Assembly (NCBI GenBank): GCA_017936985.1
Contig: JAGBEM010000115.1
Location: 1-16,256, forward strand
Length of the DNA: 16,256 nt
Direction of reading: 5' to 3'
From: Oscillospiraceae bacterium
GTDB taxonomy: Bacteria > Bacillota_A > Clostridia > Oscillospirales > Oscillospiraceae
Below the pieces are notes generated by a model. That model was not told where the DNA came from. It made no database searches and saw nothing but the letters and a program-made list of their open reading frames with translations. The translations under genes and the position numbers were made by a program. The first letter of the stretch is position 1. Each line of letters starts with the position of its first letter. Positions 14,129-16,256 of the stretch are shown here, piece after piece.

Positions 14129-16090
14129 TCAGCACAGCTTTGCGCCGGCAGGGATGGCATCGCTGATCATGATCAGATTCAGCTTCTCCTCACCCTTTTC
14201 AGTGTGCACAGCGCTCAAAAGCATACCGCAGGACTCTCTGCCCATCATCTTCCGGGGGGGCAGATTGGTGATCGCCACCAGAGTCTTGCCGATCAGCTCC
14301 TCAGGCTTATAATACTTGGCAATGCCGGAAAGGATCTGGCGGTCTGTACCTGTGCCGTCATCCAGAGTAAACTGCAGCAGCTTATCACTCTTCTTGACGC
14401 TCACGCAGTCCTTGACCTTCACAGCCCGGAAATCGCTCTTGCAGAAGGTGTCGAAATCCACATTTTCCTCGGCGTAAGGTTCGATCTCCAGCGCAGGCAG
14501 CTTTTCCTTTGCCTTGGCTTCGTTGAAGGCGTTGATCTCCTCCATCTTCTTGACCGGGTCCAGACGGGCAAACAGGATCTCACCTGCACCTACGCTGCCG
14601 CCAGAAGGCAGAACACCAAATGTATTCAGACTCTCCAGGCCGCCGTTTTCCGCATTCAGCTGAGCCAGGATACGCTTGGAGGTGTCCGGCAGGAAGGATT
14701 CCAGAGCCACTGCAGCGAAGCGAATGGCCTCCAGCAGGTTATAAAGGACAGTACCCAGACGGGGATGGTTATTTTCGTCCTTGGCCAGAGCCCAGGGAGC
14801 AGTTTCATCGATATACTTATTGGCACGGCGCAGCAGAACGAAGATCTCGTCAATGGCATCGGCCACCTTCAGCTCGTCCATCTTTGCCGCCACCTTGCCG
14901 GGCATGGCTAGGGCCACCGCCTTCAGTTCCTCGTCGATAGCCTCGGGGGTATTGGGCTGGCAGATCCGGCCGCCGAAATACTTATTGCTCATGGCAACGG
15001 TACGGTTGACCAGGTTGCCCAGAATATTGGCAAGCTCACTGTTGACCCGCTCGATGATCAGCTCATAGGTCATGATACCGTCTGCTGCGAAGGGGATCTC
15101 ATGGAGCACAAAATACCGCACAGCATCCACGCCGAACAGCTCCACCAGATCGTCGGCATAAATCACATTACCCAGGCTCTTGCTCATCTTATCGCCCTTG
15201 ACCAGCAGCCAGGGGTGACCGAATACCTGCTTCGGAAGCTCCTCACCCATGCTCATCAGGAAGATGGGCCAGTAGATGGTGTGGAAACGGACAATATCCT
15301 TGCCGATCAGGTGCAGGTCAGCAGGCCAGAACTTTTTGTAATGCTCGCTGTGGTTGCCGTCGGGATCGTAACCGCAGAAGGTGATATAGTTACTCAGTGC
15401 ATCCAGCCACACATAGCTCACATGACCGGGGGCAAAGTCCAGCGGCACGCCCCAGGTAAAGCTGGATCTGGAAACACACAGATCCTGCAGACCCGGCTTC
15501 AGGAAGTTATTGACCATCTCGTTTTTCCGGCTCTCGGGCTGGATAAAGTCGGGATTTTCCTCAATATGCTTCATGAGCCTGTTGGCGTACTTGCTCATCT
15601 TGAAGAAGTATGCTTCCTCCTCAGCATCGGCACATTCGCGGCCGCAGTCGGGACATTTGCCGTCGATGAGCTGGCTGTCCGTCCAGAAGCTCTCACAGGG
15701 AGTACAGTACTTACCAACATACTTACCCTTATAAATGTCGCCCTTTTCATACATCCGCTTGAAGATTTTCTGCACCTTGGACTTGTGCTCCGGGTCGGTG
15801 GTCCGGACAAACCGGTCGTAAGTGGTGTTCATCAGATCCCAGATGCCCTTGATCTGGCCGGCCACATTGTCCACATACTCCTGAGGGCTGATGCCGGCGG
15901 CTTCCGCCTTCTGCTGGATCTTCTGGCCGTGCTCGTCGGTGCCGGTCTGGAAATACACATCGTAGCCCTGCTGGCGCTTGAACCGGGCAATGGCATCTGC
16001 CAGCACGATCTCGTAAGTATTGCCAATATGGGGCTTTGCGGATGTGTAGGCAATGGCCGTGGAAATATAATAGGGTTTCTTTTCGCTCAT
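14129..16090 (-). CDS. metG: Methionyl-tRNA synthetase with C-terminal tRNA-binding domain (653 aa)
   Basis: Charges tRNA-Met for initiation and elongation. The ATG at 16090 (MSEKKPYYIS) follows AGGAGGAAAGATCA; the frame extends a further 23 codons upstream, but these lie in the leader RNA. Class I signatures: HIGN (21-24), the HIGH motif, and KMSKS (301-305). The connective peptide keeps a zinc knuckle of four cysteines (129, 132, 146, 149). An anticodon-binding helical domain follows, then an EMAP/Trbp111-like tRNA-binding domain from about 550 to the end (DFRAVKVKDCVSVKKSDKLL, PPRKMMGRESCGMLL), which makes the enzyme dimeric in bacteria. Length is typical for this form. Expression is controlled by the T-box leader directly upstream. 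Confidence 0.97.
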   Translation of the reverse strand: MSEKKPYYISTAIAYTSAKPHIGNTYEIVLADAIARFKRQQGYDVYFQTGTDEHGQKIQQKAEAAGISPQEYVDNVAGQIKGIWDLMNTTYDRFVRTTDPEHKSKVQKIFKRMYEKGDIYKGKYVGKYCTPCESFWTDSQLIDGKCPDCGRECADAEEEAYFFKMSKYANRLMKHIEENPDFIQPESRKNEMVNNFLKPGLQDLCVSRSSFTWGVPLDFAPGHVSYVWLDALSNYITFCGYDPDGNHSEHYKKFWPADLHLIGKDIVRFHTIYWPIFLMSMGEELPKQVFGHPWLLVKGDKMSKSLGNVIYADDLVELFGVDAVRYFVLHEIPFAADGIMTYELIIERVNSELANILGNLVNRTVAMSNKYFGGRICQPNTPEAIDEELKAVALAMPGKVAAKMDELKVADAIDEIFVLLRRANKYIDETAPWALAKDENNHPRLGTVLYNLLEAIRFAAVALESFLPDTSKRILAQLNAENGGLESLNTFGVLPSGGSVGAGEILFARLDPVKKMEEINAFNEAKAKEKLPALEIEPYAEENVDFDTFCKSDFRAVKVKDCVSVKKSDKLLQFTLDDGTGTDRQILSGIAKYYKPEELIGKTLVAITNLPPRKMMGRESCGMLLSAVHTEKGEEKLNLIMISDAIPAGAKLC

Positions 16091-16111
16091 TGATCTTTCC
16101 TCCTGAAAATG

Positions 16112-16256
16112 AAAAACCGCCCCTGCATAAGCAAGGGCGTAGAATTTACGCGGTACCACCTTGGTTTACGGATCAACCGGGGGATTGCTACGCCAGTATG
16201 CGCACTGGCTCGCAATGACAGATAATCCGCCTCAAAACGCGTTAACGGGCGCACCC
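16112..16256 (-). promoter_or_regulatory. T-box riboswitch of metG (3' part; stem I beyond window)
   Basis: Minus strand. The conserved T-box AAGGTGGTACCGCG lies at 16162-16149 and an F-box CCGTTA at 16248-16243. The intrinsic terminator CGCCCTTGC-TTAT-GCAGGGGCG plus TTTTTC lies at 16139-16112. The antiterminator can form from AAGG and GCG of the T-box with CGC and CCTT of the terminator's left arm, leaving TGGTACC as the bulge that pairs with the tRNA acceptor end. The U after UGG fits the A discriminator of tRNA-Met. Uncharged tRNA-Met should therefore allow metG readthrough. The specifier loop is outside the window. Stem III is occupied by a dispersed repeat. Confidence 0.93.
16174..16220. 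repeat. Repeat family B, single copy inside the metG T-box leader (B2)
   Basis: On the minus strand TGTCATTGCGAGCCAGTGCG and onwards to GCAATCCCCCGGTT, highly similar to the left unit at 3182-3222. It shares AACCGGGGGATT with the right unit at 3258-3305. It folds as ATTGC / GCAAT with an inner CCAGT / ACTGG stem. It is flanked by CGGAT (16229-16225) and ATCCG (16173-16169), which can close the stem below it. Confidence 0.85.

Noticed and set aside
13907..14911. A 334-codon plus-strand frame starting in repeat A3 and crossing the end of metG.
   Set aside because: It runs antisense through metG, begins within the repeat and crosses a strong terminator. Composition is that of a shadow frame.

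Overview
This window looks like a chromosomal segment of a Firmicute, most likely an Oscillospiraceae/Ruminococcaceae-type gut Clostridium. The basis is the moderately high GC content, strong AGGAGG ribosome binding sites with frequent TTG/GTG starts, a T-box leader ahead of metG, a Firmicutes-type NagB and a clostridial heterodimeric ABC exporter. The placement is inference from gene content, not a database match.

Positions 1-6300, all on the minus strand, hold the packaging and head module of a PBSX/skin-like tailed phage or phage-derived particle. Reading in transcription order: short small terminase, large terminase, portal, prohead protease/scaffold, HK97-type major capsid, two short connector-type proteins and a partial third one cut by the window edge. 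The catalytic motifs that can be checked are intact. The small proteins overlap by 4 bases (GTGA/ATGA/TTGA). In contrast, three gaps of 220-340 bases before portal, protease and capsid are filled with dispersed palindromic repeats. Each gap also carries the same 12-base motif (AARCTGAAATTT on the coding strand) near the next gene's start. No integrase, repressor, replication or lysis gene is seen, and an ordinary host gene lies directly beyond the small terminase.

Positions 6400-8830 (plus strand) hold a Pro/Thr-rich extracellular D-Ala-D-Ala carboxypeptidase with a near-consensus promoter and terminator, then nagB (glucosamine-6-phosphate deaminase), which ends in a bidirectional hairpin.

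Positions 8834-12935 (minus strand) are a tightly coupled operon of a MarR-type regulator and two half-transporters. Together these form a heterodimeric ABC exporter with one degenerate ATP site. Divergent from it (13065-13904, plus) is a compact metal-dependent amidohydrolase. The 130-base region between them has back-to-back promoters and two inverted copies of a 14-base motif, one at each promoter, which suggests that one regulator controls both units.

Positions 13905-16256 hold a compact copy of repeat family A, a shared terminator and metG on the minus strand. A T-box riboswitch precedes metG, and its stem III position carries a copy of repeat family B. Repeat families A and B therefore link the phage-like block to host loci and are the most distinctive feature of the window.
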